A stretch of 13,708 bases of DNA from JAQUCI01 sp964553255 (GCA_964553255.1 CAZKJS010000039.1:1-13708), one strand, 5' to 3'. Shown: positions 1 through 8,615, counted from the first letter of the stretch. Made by a program: numbers and translations. The notes: generated by a model from the sequence alone, not told the origin.

Positions 1-156
1 CTTCAAATTCTCAGACCTATTGCTGTTTTCATACATAAAAAATGACTTAACTCTAATAATTAAGCCATCTTTATATAAACCAGCATTTACTCTTAGAATT
101 CACGAATTAAATATCCTAGCCCTATTAATCACAACTATTTCCATGGAAATAATCAT
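1..156. other. Left-edge intergenic sequence without a supported gene
   Basis: This stretch is A+T rich. A 63-codon plus-strand frame at 20-211 has no ribosome binding site and runs through the terminator at 157-186, so it is not taken as a gene. On the minus strand an open frame begins with ATG at 36 and runs off the left edge for 12 codons. It has no convincing ribosome binding site, so it is not called either. The only structure seen is the palindrome at 136-151. Confidence 0.5.
136..151. repeat. 16-bp perfect palindrome
   Basis: TATTTCCATGGAAATA reads the same on both strands. It lies 5 bp beyond the T run of the minus-strand terminator at 157-186. It could be a dimeric regulator site for a gene to the left of the window. 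Short A+T-rich palindromes also arise by chance, so the role is unknown. Confidence 0.35.
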
Positions 157-186
157 AAAAAAAACGAACTCTAACTCCGTTCGTTT
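157..186 (-). terminator. Rho-independent terminator of the candidate RNA gene
   Basis: Reading the minus strand, AAACGAAC at 186-179 pairs with GTTCGTTT at 169-162 around a 9-nt loop. The stem runs directly into an unbroken T run ending near 157. This is the classic intrinsic terminator form. It ends transcription coming from the promoter at 380-408, and no coding region separates the two. Confidence 0.8.
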
Positions 187-373
187 ATCACTTAACTTTT
201 CTTTTAATTAACCGACCCGATGATACTACCCAACATCGAACATAGGAGGTTCAAGGCAGAAGTCACTATTTTAATACATATAGTTTTGGTGTAGATAACA
301 CCGGGTCTAGTCTAATAAAACTATCATAATTTCAATTTCCCTTATCTTTCTAAGTTGTGATCGTTTTTATGAT
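157..373 (-). ncRNA. Candidate structured small RNA, about 215 nt, family not recognised
   Basis: The interval is bounded by a perfect consensus promoter (380-408) and an intrinsic terminator (157-186), and I find no convincing coding frame in it. It can fold. A closing stem pairs 352-361 with 187-198 (10 bp, 2-nt bulge) just before the terminator. A smaller stem pairs 304-307 with 214-217 and can extend to 302-307 with 214-219. Inside it are possible hairpins at 288-302, 265-284, 238-252 and 218-238. A purine-rich open region lies between the closing stem and the inner domain. Size, end pairing and central opening recall 6S RNA, but I cannot match a diagnostic 6S segment. I see no hallmark of tmRNA, RNase P, SRP RNA, T-box or the common riboswitches. 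It could also be a terminated leader for a gene left of the window. The boundaries are inferred from the promoter and terminator. Confidence 0.5.
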
Positions 374-379
374 AATAAG

Positions 380-408
380 ATTATAGTAAATATTGAAAAT
401 ATTGTCAA
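380..408 (-). promoter_or_regulatory. Consensus sigma-A promoter for the candidate RNA gene
   Basis: On the minus strand, TTGACA (408-403) and TATAAT (385-380) are separated by exactly 17 bp, so both hexamers are perfect. The expected start is near 373. It is the best promoter match found in the window, stronger than those of the ribosomal and RNA polymerase genes. That fits an abundant RNA rather than a weakly expressed leader. Confidence 0.82.
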
Positions 409-454
409 CACTTATTTTCATATAATTTACATTTCTTTCTGAAAAGTTTCAGAT

Positions 455-479
455 AAAAAAAGAGACCATTTGGTCTCTT
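455..479 (-). terminator. Intrinsic terminator after rpoC
   Basis: On the minus strand, AAGAGACC (479-472) pairs with GGTCTCTT (467-460) around a 4-nt loop, followed by a T run at 460-455. It begins 5 nt past the rpoC stop codon. It closes the rpoBC transcript and separates it from the RNA gene promoter about 47 bp further on. Confidence 0.9.
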
Positions 480-484
480 AATTC

Positions 485-3400
485 TTATTCAAGTCCAGCG
501 GTTTCTTCCTTTTGGATTTCATCGCTTTCATTAACAAATACTTCGATTGTATCATCGCTTTCAATTTCAGTCATTAACACGTCTTCTTCTTTGAAGTTAC
601 GTGCTTCACGATCTGCTCTTAACTTAGCCGCAAGTTCCATGATCGCATCGGTTGATGCTCTTCTTGCGTTGGAACCTGTACCAGCTGGTATCATTTTACC
701 AATGATGACATTTTCCTTTAAACCTAACAAGCGATCTATTTTACCTTTTACTGCAGCGTCTGTTAAAACTTTAGTTGTTTCTTGGAAACTAGCAGCTGAT
801 AAGAATGAGTCTGTTTCAACTGATGCTTTAGATATACCTAATAATGTCGGTCCAAATGTAGCTGGCATCTTGCTTTGCAACAACATGTCACGATTGATGT
901 TAGTGATATTTGGTAAACTAATTTGAATTCCGGAACTCAAATCGGTTTCCCCAGGATTTATTACAACAACCTTACGCAACATTTGACTAATAATGATTTC
1001 GATATGTTTGTCAGATATGCCAATACCTTGCGCTCCATATACCTTTTGTACTTCTTTCAGGATATAATCTTGAACTGCTACAACACCTGCTACTTCCAAT
1101 AATTCTTTTGGATTAACAGGTCCTTCAGTGAGTTTATCCCCAGCATCTACTGATGTACCAACCTTCAACCATGCGCGAACGCTTTGATTGTGTTCAGTAC
1201 GGTGTTCAATTGTTTCTTTTTCATTAGCGATCAATACTTTGAAACTGTTATTATCGCTTTCACTTATTTCAACGATTTCACCTTTTATTTTTGATATCGT
1301 TGCAGTGTGTTTTGGTGCGCGTGCTTCAAATAGTTCTTCTACCCTAGGTAGACCTTGAGTAATATCACTACCACCAGCAACACCACCAGTATGGAAATTT
1401 CTCATTGTTAACTGCGTACCTGGCTCACCGATTGATTGTGCCGCCATGATTCCAACAGCTTCCCCAACTTCAACAATCTTACCAGTTGCGATGTTGCGAC
1501 CATAACACTTTTTACATACACCATAAGTCGATTCACAAGTAAAGACATTACGGATATATATCTTTGTAATGTTGGCAGCTACGATCTTAGCCGCTATCTC
1601 ATCATCAATAAAATCGTCACTGGCTACGATTAACTCATTAGTCTTAGGATCAAAAACATCTTCCTTAGCATAACGGCCAACAATTCGTTCATACAAGCTT
1701 TCAATTACGGAGTTCTCTTTGGTATTCACTAACGCTTCGATATAATAACCACGATCAGTTTCACAATCATCAAGTGTAACTATCACATCTTGCGCAACAT
1801 CTACCAGTCTTCTTGTTAGATAACCAGATTCAGCTGTTTTAAGAGCAGTATCAGTCAATCCTTTTCTAACCCCATGGGTTGAAATAAAGAACTCTGATAC
1901 ATTTAATCCTTCTCTAAATGATGAATAGATAGGAACTTCAATGATTGAAGATTGATATTCCTTTTTCGATTTCGATTGGGTTGGTTTGCCCATTAAGCCA
2001 CGCATACCAGCTAACTGTGTAAAATGCGATACATTACCTCTAGCTCCCGAAACAGCCATCATGTTGATTGGATTTTTACGCGGTAGGTTTTCCATTACTT
2101 CTTTACCAATGGAATCCTTTATACCACCCCAAAGTGATGTTAGATGTCTTTCCCATTCAGGAGCAGTTAGTTTACCTCTTTGATACAAGCGATTAAGTTC
2201 ACCAGCTTTTTCTTTACCCTTTTCAATTGCACTATATTTATTAGGTGCTACATTGATGTCAGATAATGAAACCGTTATTCCAGCAATCGTTGAGTATTTA
2301 AATCCCAAATCTTTGATCTTATCTAAAATTTGTGAAGTCCTCTCATTACGATAACGCTTGAACACTTCTGCAATTACTAAACCCAAATTCGCTTTCTTAA
2401 AATCTTTTGAAATTGGCATTTGTTTGATATAGGCTTTAACATCAGTTGCCGTACTTACGAAATAACGATCTGGAGTTCCAACAAAATCATTAGCACTAGC
2501 TTCATTTAAATAAGGAAAATCAGAAGGGAATATTTCATTAAAGATCAGTTTTCCGATAGTTGTGATCAACAATTTATTTTTCTGTTCAGCAGTAAATGTT
2601 GTTTTCTTCAAAGATGAAGCTCTTACTGCAACCCTTGTATGTAAATGAGCATTTTTATTCTCATAAGCTATTAACGCCTCATTAGCATTACGATAGATTG
2701 CTCCTTCATTTTCACCAAAACGACGCCATAATTTAGCTTCTTCTGTTTCATTCAAGGCCTCGAAATATTCAGCTTTTGCGAAAAACTCTTCAGCCGTTTC
2801 TTCCATATTAAGGTAGAAGTTACCTAAAATCATATCTTGAGATGGCGTAACAATTGGTTTACCATCTTTAGGTCCTAAAATATTGTTAGAACCTAGCATT
2901 AAGATTTCAGCTTCAGCACAAGCTTCTTCTGATAGAGGAACATGAACCGCCATTTGGTCGCCATCAAAGTCTGCATTAAACGCTGGTGTGACTAGTGGAT
3001 GTAACCTGATCGCTCTTCCTTCTACTAATCTTGGTTTAAATGCTTGAATTCCAAGACGATGTAAAGTTGGAGCACGATTTAGTAATACCGGCCTTGATTC
3101 AACAATATCTTCTACAATATCCCAAACGCGCGCATCTTGACGATCAATTAGTTTTTCCGCAGTCTTAGGATTGCCAGCGACCCCCCGATTAACGATTTCA
3201 TTAATAACAAACGGTTTGAATAATTGAATTGCCATTTCTCTTGGTAATCCACATTCATACATTTTTAAGTTAGGTCCAACTGCGATAACTGAACGACCAG
3301 AGAAGTCAACACGCTTCCCAAGTAGGTTTTGACGGAAACGACCTTGTTTACCCTTAAGGCTATGTGATAAAGACTTTAAAGCTCTACCACCAGCTCCAGT

Positions 3401-4315
3401 TATTGGTTTACTACGACGACCATTATCGATCAAAGCATCAACCGCTTCTTGAAGCATACGTTTTTCGTTTTGTACGATGATACTTGGTGTTCCAAGTTCA
3501 AGTAACTTCTTCAGACGATTATTTCTAGTTATAACACGACGATATAAATCATTTAGATCACTTGTCGCAAAACGACCACCATCAAGTTGTAACATTGGTC
3601 TTAAATCAGGTGGGATTACCGGCAATACTGATAAAACCATCCATTCAGGTTGATTACTTGAATTAATAAATGCTTCTACTGTTTCTAAACGTTTGATAAG
3701 CTTCTTGCGTTTATCACCTTGTGCATCCTTTAAGTCATCAACAATCAATGCTTTTTCCTTGGTTAGTTCAACTTGTTCAAGTAAGGTCTTTACAGCCTCA
3801 GCACCCGTTTGAGCTTTAAAACTGTTAAAGCCATAGATAGCGTTAGCTTCACGATATTCGCGCTCAGATATTACCTGCTTATAATCAAGTTTCGTCTTAC
3901 CAGGGTCAGTCACTACCCACGAAACAAAGTAGGTTACTTCTTCTAGTGATTTTGGTGTCATATTTAACAACAAACTCATTCTTGAAGGTATACCTCTTAA
4001 GTACCAAATGTGAGCAACAGGAGCTGCTAATTCAATATGTCCCATTCTTTCACGACGAACGTTAGATTTAGTTATCTCAACGCCACAACGATCACAAATG
4101 ACACCTTGATATCTAATCTTTTTATACTTTCCACAATAACATTCCCAGTCCTTTGAAGGACCAAATATTCTTTCACAGAACAAACCATCTCTTTCGGGTT
4201 TTTGCGAACGATAGTTGATCGTTTCCGGCTTTTTGACTTCTCCATGTGACCACTCGAGAATTCTTTCCGGTGATGCTAAACCTATTTGCATCGAGGCGAA
4301 ATTGTTTATACTCAT
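485..4315 (-). CDS. rpoC: DNA-directed RNA polymerase subunit beta'
   Basis: This is the 1276-residue beta' subunit, which forms the clamp and active centre of RNA polymerase. Seen in order: zinc-binding Cys59, Cys61, Cys74 and Cys77; the catalytic Mg-binding motif NADFDGD at 447-453 (Asp449, Asp451, Asp453); the bridge helix near 757-779; the second zinc site Cys852, Cys928, Cys935 and Cys938; and the trigger loop near 965-985 with His976. The tail is acidic. The length is greater than B. subtilis RpoC (about 1200) and close to mycoplasma proteins. The ATG at 4315 is preceded by AAGGAGG with an 8-nt spacer. That Shine-Dalgarno sequence overlaps the rpoB stop codon, so translation of the two subunits is probably coupled. 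Residue 974 in the trigger loop is Asn where B. subtilis and E. coli have Thr. Confidence 0.99.
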   Translation of the reverse strand: MSINNFASMQIGLASPERILEWSHGEVKKPETINYRSQKPERDGLFCERIFGPSKDWECYCGKYKKIRYQGVICDRCGVEITKSNVRRERMGHIELAAPVAHIWYLRGIPSRMSLLLNMTPKSLEEVTYFVSWVVTDPGKTKLDYKQVISEREYREANAIYGFNSFKAQTGAEAVKTLLEQVELTKEKALIVDDLKDAQGDKRKKLIKRLETVEAFINSSNQPEWMVLSVLPVIPPDLRPMLQLDGGRFATSDLNDLYRRVITRNNRLKKLLELGTPSIIVQNEKRMLQEAVDALIDNGRRSKPITGAGGRALKSLSHSLKGKQGRFRQNLLGKRVDFSGRSVIAVGPNLKMYECGLPREMAIQLFKPFVINEIVNRGVAGNPKTAEKLIDRQDARVWDIVEDIVESRPVLLNRAPTLHRLGIQAFKPRLVEGRAIRLHPLVTPAFNADFDGDQMAVHVPLSEEACAEAEILMLGSNNILGPKDGKPIVTPSQDMILGNFYLNMEETAEEFFAKAEYFEALNETEEAKLWRRFGENEGAIYRNANEALIAYENKNAHLHTRVAVRASSLKKTTFTAEQKNKLLITTIGKLIFNEIFPSDFPYLNEASANDFVGTPDRYFVSTATDVKAYIKQMPISKDFKKANLGLVIAEVFKRYRNERTSQILDKIKDLGFKYSTIAGITVSLSDINVAPNKYSAIEKGKEKAGELNRLYQRGKLTAPEWERHLTSLWGGIKDSIGKEVMENLPRKNPINMMAVSGARGNVSHFTQLAGMRGLMGKPTQSKSKKEYQSSIIEVPIYSSFREGLNVSEFFISTHGVRKGLTDTALKTAESGYLTRRLVDVAQDVIVTLDDCETDRGYYIEALVNTKENSVIESLYERIVGRYAKEDVFDPKTNELIVASDDFIDDEIAAKIVAANITKIYIRNVFTCESTYGVCKKCYGRNIATGKIVEVGEAVGIMAAQSIGEPGTQLTMRNFHTGGVAGGSDITQGLPRVEELFEARAPKHTATISKIKGEIVEISESDNNSFKVLIANEKETIEHRTEHNQSVRAWLKVGTSVDAGDKLTEGPVNPKELLEVAGVVAVQDYILKEVQKVYGAQGIGISDKHIEIIISQMLRKVVVINPGETDLSSGIQISLPNITNINRDMLLQSKMPATFGPTLLGISKASVETDSFLSAASFQETTKVLTDAAVKGKIDRLLGLKENVIIGKMIPAGTGSNARRASTDAIMELAAKLRADREARNFKEEDVLMTEIESDDTIEVFVNESDEIQKEETAGLE

Positions 4316-4328
4316 CTTTTATGCCTCC

Positions 4329-7300
4329 TTAATTGTTTATATCGTAATCACTGTAATCATCATCGAAGCCTACGATAGCTTCAGGTAAATCATCATCAGC
4401 ACTATTATCAACTTCAGGCTGTGGCGCAACTACTTCTTCAACCGCAGCGATCTGTTTGATTTCTTCTACTTCCATTTTTCGCATATCGATTTCACGACCA
4501 TCTTTATCAAGCATTTTGACATCAATTGCCAATGCTTGAAGTTCGTGTTTGAGTACACGGAATGATTCAGGAACACCAGGAGCTGGAACATCTTTACCTT
4601 TGATGATCGCTTCGTATGTTTTAGTTCTTCCTAAAATATCATCTGATTTGATTGTCAATACTTCACCCAATGTATAAGCAGCGCCATAAGCTTCAAGCGC
4701 CCAAACTTCCATTTCACCGAAACGTTGACCACCATTTTGAGCCTTACCACCAAGTGGTTGTTGGGTTACTAATGAATAAGGACCAGTAGCACGAGCATGT
4801 AATTTATCATCAACCATGTGCGCCAACTTGATCATATACATAACACCAACTGAGATTCTTTCATCAAACGGTTCACCAGTACGACCATCAAACAAGATTG
4901 TCTTACCATCTTTAGTGCTTTCCGCTTCGTTCATGATAGCTTTTAGTTCATCATTATTAATACCATCAAATACTGGAGTCGCAAATTGAACACCTAATTT
5001 CTTAGCAGCCATTCCCAAATGAATTTCCAATACCTGTCCGATATTCATACGTGATGGAACACCAAAGGGATTTAACATAATATCAACAGGTGTACCATCT
5101 GGCATAAACGGCATATCTTCAACTGGTAAAATACGAGAGATAACACCTTTATTACCATGTCTACCGGCCATTTTATCACCTTCTGAAATTTTGCGTTTCT
5201 GAACGATGTAAACTTTAACAACTTCATTAACACCAGGTGGAAGTTCATGACCATCTTCTCTACGGAAGAAACGAATCATTTGAACAATACCAGCACCACC
5301 ATGTGGTACTTTCAACGAATTATCTCTAACCTCACGTGATTTTTCACCAAAAATAGCTAATAATAGTTTTTCTTCAGGTGATATTTCACTTTGTCCTTTA
5401 GGTGTAACTTTACCAACTAGGATATCCCCTTCTTTTACTTCCGCTCCTACCATTACAACACCACGGGCGTTCAAATGACGACAGGAATTTTCAGAAACGT
5501 TTGGAATATCTCTTGTGATCTCTTCTGGACCAAGTTTGGTCTCACGTACTTCAATTTCATACTCTTCGATATGAATAGATGTATACACATCGTCTTTCAC
5601 TAAACGTTCCGACATGATGATTGCATCTTCATAGTTATAACCATACCATGTCATAAAGGCAATGGTAACGTTTTGTCCCAACGCTAACTCGCCATTATTC
5701 ATGGCTGGACCATCAGCGATCACATCTCCTGAATTAATCGTTTCACCACGCATGACGATAGGATGTTGATTAATACAAGTCCCTGAATTAGAGCGACGGA
5801 ATTTGGATAATCGATATTCTCTTTGGCCATTAGTTTCATCAACAATGATCTTATTTGCATCAACATAAGATACCACACCATCCCCAGTAGCCGTTATGCC
5901 ACTACCAGAATCTTTAGCAACCCGATACTCGATACCAGTACCTACCCAAGGTGCTGCTGGACGTAACAACGGAATCGCTTGACGTTGCATATTTGCGCCC
6001 ATAAGAGCACGCGATGCATCATCGTTTTCTAAAAATGGTATACAAGCCGTCGCAACAGATACAATCTGTTTGGGACTAACGTCAGCAAGTTCAACTTCTT
6101 CTTTACTTGCCATAATGGTTTCCCCTTTGTGACGAGCAACAACTTCATCATTTATTAATTGACCATTTAACACTTCATTTGCTTGAGCGATAATGTAATC
6201 TTCTTCATCATCCGCTGATAAGTAGATAACTTCTTCAGATACCTTACCATTATTTACTAAACGATAAGGTGTTTGAATAAAGCCAAACTCATTCACCCTA
6301 GCATATGATGTCAAATTAGATATCAAACCGATATTCGGACCTTCTGGTGTTTCTATTGGACAAATACGACCATAGTGAGAAGTATGAACGTCACGAACTT
6401 CAAAGCCCGCTCTTTCTCTGGTTAAACCACCAGGCCCAAGCGCTGAGATACGACGCTTGTTAGTTAGTTCAGCCAATGGATTAACTTGGTCCATAAACTG
6501 TGACAACTGACTGCTTGAGAAGAACTCTTTGATCGCAGCTGTTAATGGTCTGATATTAGTTAAGTTTTTTGGTGTTAAAGTAGAAAGATCAGATATTGAC
6601 ATTCTTTCTTTGACTGCTCTTTCCATTCGTGATAAACCAATTCTAAATTGATTTTGGATCAATTCACCAATTGTTCTAATACGACGATTGCCTAATTGGT
6701 CAATATCGTCAACATCACCAATACCATCAACCAAGTTTAAAAGATAAGAGAAACAAGCATACATATCTGAAATCATGATTGTTTTCTTGCTTATTAGTGG
6801 ATCTGTCGCAATAACCTTAACACGATTAGTGTCTGTGTTTTCAGCACGAACAAACAGCTGTTGAACCGCTGCTCCGATCAACCAAACTGTGATGTTTTCT
6901 TTCTTGTTAACTAAGTCAACAAGCGCTTGCTTTTCAGCAGCACTTAAGTTGGCAACATCATAATCAGGTAAATAACGCATCGCCATAAGTTTATCATTAT
7001 GTAGTACATCTTGATCATTATTCAAGACTCTTCCTAAGACAAATAGACGTTGTCCATAATCCAAAACACTGCGTACATTTTCTTTAGTTAATGTAACTTC
7101 ACGTGCAATGATACTAGCAAAGATCAATACTTCTTCTTTTTCCTTCGCAAGCTTATCAACATCAGATTTAGTCAAGACCGTTCCCTTTTCCAAGGTTATG
7201 TCACTTAACTCTATCTCTTCAGCTAACACTCTTCCTACTAATACATTGGTGTAACCAGCATTAACTTTTACAATATCAGGATGTGAAAAAAGATGATTCA

Positions 7301-8462
7301 TTGGAAAGGCACAAATGTGAGTCCCTTTACTTAGTTCCTCTTTCAAAATGTCGCGTTCTTTGCGACCAATGAAAGTGCCTGATTTAAACAACAAGGCTCC
7401 CTTTGCGTCAAATATATCTTCAGCTGTATATACTCCCTCTAAACGATTAAGAAGTCCTAGCTTTTTACGTAATTTATAACGACCCGCTTTTGTAAGATCA
7501 TAACGACGAGAATCAAAGAACTTCGCGTTCATTACACTGATCGATCCATCTAGTGTTGGAACTTCATCCGAACGTTGATTTTCATATACCGATAAAAGCG
7601 CTTCGTTTGTTGTTCTTACTTTATCTGCTTGTAATGTATTAACGATTTCCTCATAGTTACCAAAGAATGCCGTATATAACAATAGATACAGATTTAAATA
7701 TTCACGTTGATCGCCATCAATCTCCAATTCATCATTGACGACTAGATTTAAGGCTGATAAAAAAGTCTTAAATGAAGTGGTATCGAAAGCATCCTCGTTG
7801 TGTTCATAATTTAATCCAAGTCCTACAGACTTAAATAAGATGGTTGATAAAATCTTGCGTTTACGATCGATACTCATATTCAATAAACGACCTAAAGCGG
7901 ATTTCTTTGAATCCGACATAAATTCTAACCACGTACCTCGACTTGGAATTAGTTCAGAGTTGTAAGTTTCCTTACCCGTTTTCTCTTCAGTGCCAATTGA
8001 ATAATATGCACCAGGAGAACGTACAATCTGCGAAACAATGACTCTTTCTGCACCATTTATGACAAAGGTTCCTGTTTCCGTCATCAATGGCATGTCTCCA
8101 AAGTAAACATCTTCATACTTCGTGATTACTTCACCAGTTGTGCTATCAACAATTTCTAACTCCATTTTCGCTTTTAATAGCGAAGCATAATTAGCTTCTC
8201 TTATCTTAGCTTCACCAGCACTGTATTTTGATTCGCTAAACTCATAGTCTAAAAACTTCAACTTGATTGTTCCGCTATAGTTTTGAATTGGATATATCTC
8301 TTCAAATACTTCGCGAATACCTTCGTCTTGAAACCATTTAAATGAATTAGTTTGTATTTCTACTAAATTAGGCAGTTCTAATGAACCACTTACCTTAGAA
8401 TAATCACGACGCTTGGCTTTTTTCCCCAGATTAATAACACGATATGCTTGATTTTTGTCCAT
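4329..8462 (-). CDS. rpoB: DNA-directed RNA polymerase subunit beta
   Basis: This is the beta subunit of RNA polymerase, about 1377 residues against about 1190 in B. subtilis. Recognisable segments are the N-terminal block near ELPNLVEIQTNSFKWF, the rifampicin pocket (SQLSQFMDQ to TNKRRISALGPGG), the nucleotide-binding stretch RKISEGDKMAGRHGNKG at about 1090-1106, and the C-terminal GPYSLVTQQPLGGKAQ. I chose the ATG at 8462, which has AAAGGTGG 5 nt upstream and gives a family-like N-terminus. An in-frame start at 8507 would add 15 atypical residues and spoil that site. Extra length sits mainly in the lobe region: about 120 residues within roughly 342-560 and about 40 more before it. Asn668 replaces the His equivalent to E. 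coli His526. The protein ends in an acidic tail. rpoC follows after 13 bp. Confidence 0.98.
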   Translation of the reverse strand: MDKNQAYRVINLGKKAKRRDYSKVSGSLELPNLVEIQTNSFKWFQDEGIREVFEEIYPIQNYSGTIKLKFLDYEFSESKYSAGEAKIREANYASLLKAKMELEIVDSTTGEVITKYEDVYFGDMPLMTETGTFVINGAERVIVSQIVRSPGAYYSIGTEEKTGKETYNSELIPSRGTWLEFMSDSKKSALGRLLNMSIDRKRKILSTILFKSVGLGLNYEHNEDAFDTTSFKTFLSALNLVVNDELEIDGDQREYLNLYLLLYTAFFGNYEEIVNTLQADKVRTTNEALLSVYENQRSDEVPTLDGSISVMNAKFFDSRRYDLTKAGRYKLRKKLGLLNRLEGVYTAEDIFDAKGALLFKSGTFIGRKERDILKEELSKGTHICAFPMNHLFSHPDIVKVNAGYTNVLVGRVLAEEIELSDITLEKGTVLTKSDVDKLAKEKEEVLIFASIIAREVTLTKENVRSVLDYGQRLFVLGRVLNNDQDVLHNDKLMAMRYLPDYDVANLSAAEKQALVDLVNKKENITVWLIGAAVQQLFVRAENTDTNRVKVIATDPLISKKTIMISDMYACFSYLLNLVDGIGDVDDIDQLGNRRIRTIGELIQNQFRIGLSRMERAVKERMSISDLSTLTPKNLTNIRPLTAAIKEFFSSSQLSQFMDQVNPLAELTNKRRISALGPGGLTRERAGFEVRDVHTSHYGRICPIETPEGPNIGLISNLTSYARVNEFGFIQTPYRLVNNGKVSEEVIYLSADDEEDYIIAQANEVLNGQLINDEVVARHKGETIMASKEEVELADVSPKQIVSVATACIPFLENDDASRALMGANMQRQAIPLLRPAAPWVGTGIEYRVAKDSGSGITATGDGVVSYVDANKIIVDETNGQREYRLSKFRRSNSGTCINQHPIVMRGETINSGDVIADGPAMNNGELALGQNVTIAFMTWYGYNYEDAIIMSERLVKDDVYTSIHIEEYEIEVRETKLGPEEITRDIPNVSENSCRHLNARGVVMVGAEVKEGDILVGKVTPKGQSEISPEEKLLLAIFGEKSREVRDNSLKVPHGGAGIVQMIRFFRREDGHELPPGVNEVVKVYIVQKRKISEGDKMAGRHGNKGVISRILPVEDMPFMPDGTPVDIMLNPFGVPSRMNIGQVLEIHLGMAAKKLGVQFATPVFDGINNDELKAIMNEAESTKDGKTILFDGRTGEPFDERISVGVMYMIKLAHMVDDKLHARATGPYSLVTQQPLGGKAQNGGQRFGEMEVWALEAYGAAYTLGEVLTIKSDDILGRTKTYEAIIKGKDVPAPGVPESFRVLKHELQALAIDVKMLDKDGREIDMRKMEVEEIKQIAAVEEVVAPQPEVDNSADDDLPEAIVGFDDDYSDYDINN

Positions 8463-8542
8463 AAAAGCCACCTTTCTGCGAGTTTTGTAACACGAAAAGG
8501 GACACAAAACCCCATTTTATTTTCATATTTATGCAATTTATT

Positions 8543-8571
8543 ATAATACCAGAACTTATGCAATACGTCAA
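8543..8571 (-). promoter_or_regulatory. Promoter for rpoBC
   Basis: On the minus strand, TTGACG (8571-8566) and TATTAT (8548-8543) are 17 bp apart, giving a start near 8536 and a 5' untranslated region of about 75 nt. The -35 overlaps the TGA (8570-8568) that would end the abandoned frame of the upstream methyltransferase gene. No terminator is seen between rplL and rpoB, so rpoBC can also be transcribed from upstream. Confidence 0.7.
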
Positions 8572-8615
8572 GGCCTAATCGCTAATAATATCCAATAACC
8601 TTTATCTTTGGCAAC
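8568..8615 (-). pseudogene. Out-of-frame remnant of the methyltransferase C-terminus
   Basis: One frame away from the annotated gene, this 16-codon stretch reads VAKDKGYWILLAIRP followed by TGA. It closely resembles the last beta strand of YbxB/RsmC-type proteins, where B. subtilis YbxB has a GYYIIKA-type strand. The annotated frame reaches its own stop at 8604-8602 inside this stretch. About a dozen family residues between the SAI motif and this tail appear to be missing. This suggests a deletion whose length is not a multiple of three. Confidence 0.7.

Noticed and set aside
1..36. Possible minus-strand coding start at ATG 36 running off the left edge
   Set aside because: Only 12 codons are visible, without a Shine-Dalgarno sequence or a clear promoter, so it cannot be supported.
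20..211. Plus-strand 63-codon open frame
   Set aside because: It has no ribosome binding site, overlaps the minus-strand terminator at 157-186, and its composition follows the A+T-rich spacer.
157..373. Calling the candidate RNA 6S RNA
   Set aside because: Length, closing stem and open purine-rich middle fit loosely, but I could not identify a diagnostic conserved segment.
485..8462. TGA read as tryptophan, as in mycoplasmas
   Set aside because: Trp codons in the rpo genes and the methyltransferase are TGG, and the frames are intact under the standard code.
8482..8510. Inverted repeat GTTTTGT/ACAAAAC in the rpoB 5' untranslated region
   Set aside because: It has only 7 mostly A-T pairs with a 15-nt loop and does not cover the ribosome binding site, so chance is likely.
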